NCBI RefSeq assembly: GCF_001550065.1
Contig: NZ_LRUB01000027.1
Coordinates: 1-64,000, forward strand
DNA: 64,000 nucleotides
Source of the DNA: Kordiimonas lipolytica
GTDB lineage: Bacteria; Pseudomonadota; Alphaproteobacteria; Sphingomonadales; Kordiimonadaceae
Direction: 5' to 3'
In this document: one piece after another, positions 63,691 through 64,000 of the stretch
How positions within the stretch are numbered: position 1 is the stretch's first letter
How the letters are laid out: each line of letters begins with the position of its first letter
Translations under genes and position numbers: made by a program
Notes under the pieces: model-generated
The model's input: only the letters and a program-made list of their open reading frames with translations
Told to the model about the DNA's origin: nothing
The model's database searches: none

Positions 63691-64000
63691 ATGACTTTCG
63701 AAACCATTCTGCTGGACAAGCAAGAAGGCGTGGGGCTGATCACGCTTAACCGCCCCGATGCACTTAACGCGCTGAACAGCAAACTGCTGCAGGAACTGGG
63801 GGAAGCGCTGCTCGCGCTCGACGCAGACGCCGAAATTGGCGCCATTGTTGTCACCGGCAGCGAAAAAGCTTTTGCGGCTGGCGCCGACATCAAGGAGATG
63901 TCGAGCCGGTCATTCGCAGAAGTCCTGAAAATGGATATGTTTGCTGAAATCAACAATGTGTTTGCCCGTGTGCGCAAACCTGTGATCGCGGCAGTATCGG
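63691..64000 (+). CDS. Enoyl-CoA hydratase (5' part, cut by window end)
   Basis: First about 103 residues of a crotonase-family enoyl-CoA hydratase: MTFETILLDKQEGVGLITLNRPDALNALNSKLLQELG and the oxyanion-hole block AFAAGADIKEMSSRSF. The rest lies beyond the window. In many alphaproteobacteria this hydratase sits between mutM and rpsT-dnaA. Start ATG at 63691 follows an AAGG-rich site. Confidence 0.93.
   Translation, partial: MTFETILLDKQEGVGLITLNRPDALNALNSKLLQELGEALLALDADAEIGAIVVTGSEKAFAAGADIKEMSSRSFAEVLKMDMFAEINNVFARVRKPVIAAVS

Overview
This 64 kb window is ordinary chromosomal DNA of an alphaproteobacterium with moderately high GC. The evidence is the conserved block dut-coaBC-ubiB-ubiE-mutM-enoyl-CoA hydratase at the right edge, which in many alphaproteobacteria lies next to rpsT and dnaA, together with the divergent pair cytochrome c / prephenate dehydratase, the ubiquinone genes and the style of the RTX and Wzz-kinase genes. 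The genus cannot be fixed from sequence alone; a marine Kordiimonadales- or Sneathiella-like organism would fit.

Layout. 0-1.5 kb: an IS3-family element. 1.7-6.3 kb: a flavoprotein of the HI0933 type, a large chemoreceptor and a small secreted TonB-C-domain protein. 6.57 kb: tRNA-Ser(GGA). 6.8-11.0 kb: a compact exopolysaccharide export operon (outer membrane barrel, Wza-like protein, Wzz/tyrosine-kinase fusion). 11.3-23.1 kb: an aerobic CoA-dependent aromatic degradation cluster, best read as the 2-aminobenzoyl-CoA (anthranilate) route, cut in two by a 3.6 kb insert on the other strand. The two halves carry an identical 24 bp palindromic operator over matching -35/-10 elements. The insert holds a GIY-YIG gene among REP-like palindromes and three tandem paralogues for secreted proteins with an invariant C-terminal tail.

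23.1-26.3 kb: UDP-glucuronate 4-epimerase, a glycosyltransferase and an LpxH-like metallophosphatase. 27.4-30.6 kb: malate synthase divergent from a short-chain-fatty-acyl regulator of the RamB/ScfR type. 32-35 kb: L-serine dehydratase and an acyl-CoA synthetase. 35.2-39.8 kb: two tandem RTX proteins. 39.8 kb: an alkyltransferase-like protein. 40.3-47.3 kb: a putative copper TonB receptor with a DUF2946-like partner, and an RND efflux pump with its adaptor. 47.6-54.1 kb: ferredoxin, leucyl aminopeptidase, MarR and NlpC/P60 proteins, cytochrome c, prephenate dehydratase, a solute-binding protein and an Asp/Glu racemase. 54.1-55.3 kb: a small unrecognised three-gene cassette with a palindromic operator. 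55.3-64 kb: MoeB/ThiF-DsrE pair, cytochrome c-prime, then the housekeeping block towards the likely replication origin.

The least explained parts are the triplicated secreted protein family inside the anthranilate cluster, the small-regulator plus HxxH-paralogue cassette at 54-55 kb, and several palindromic structures (26.9 kb, 31.8 kb, 1.7 kb). No CRISPR array, rRNA or complete prophage was seen.
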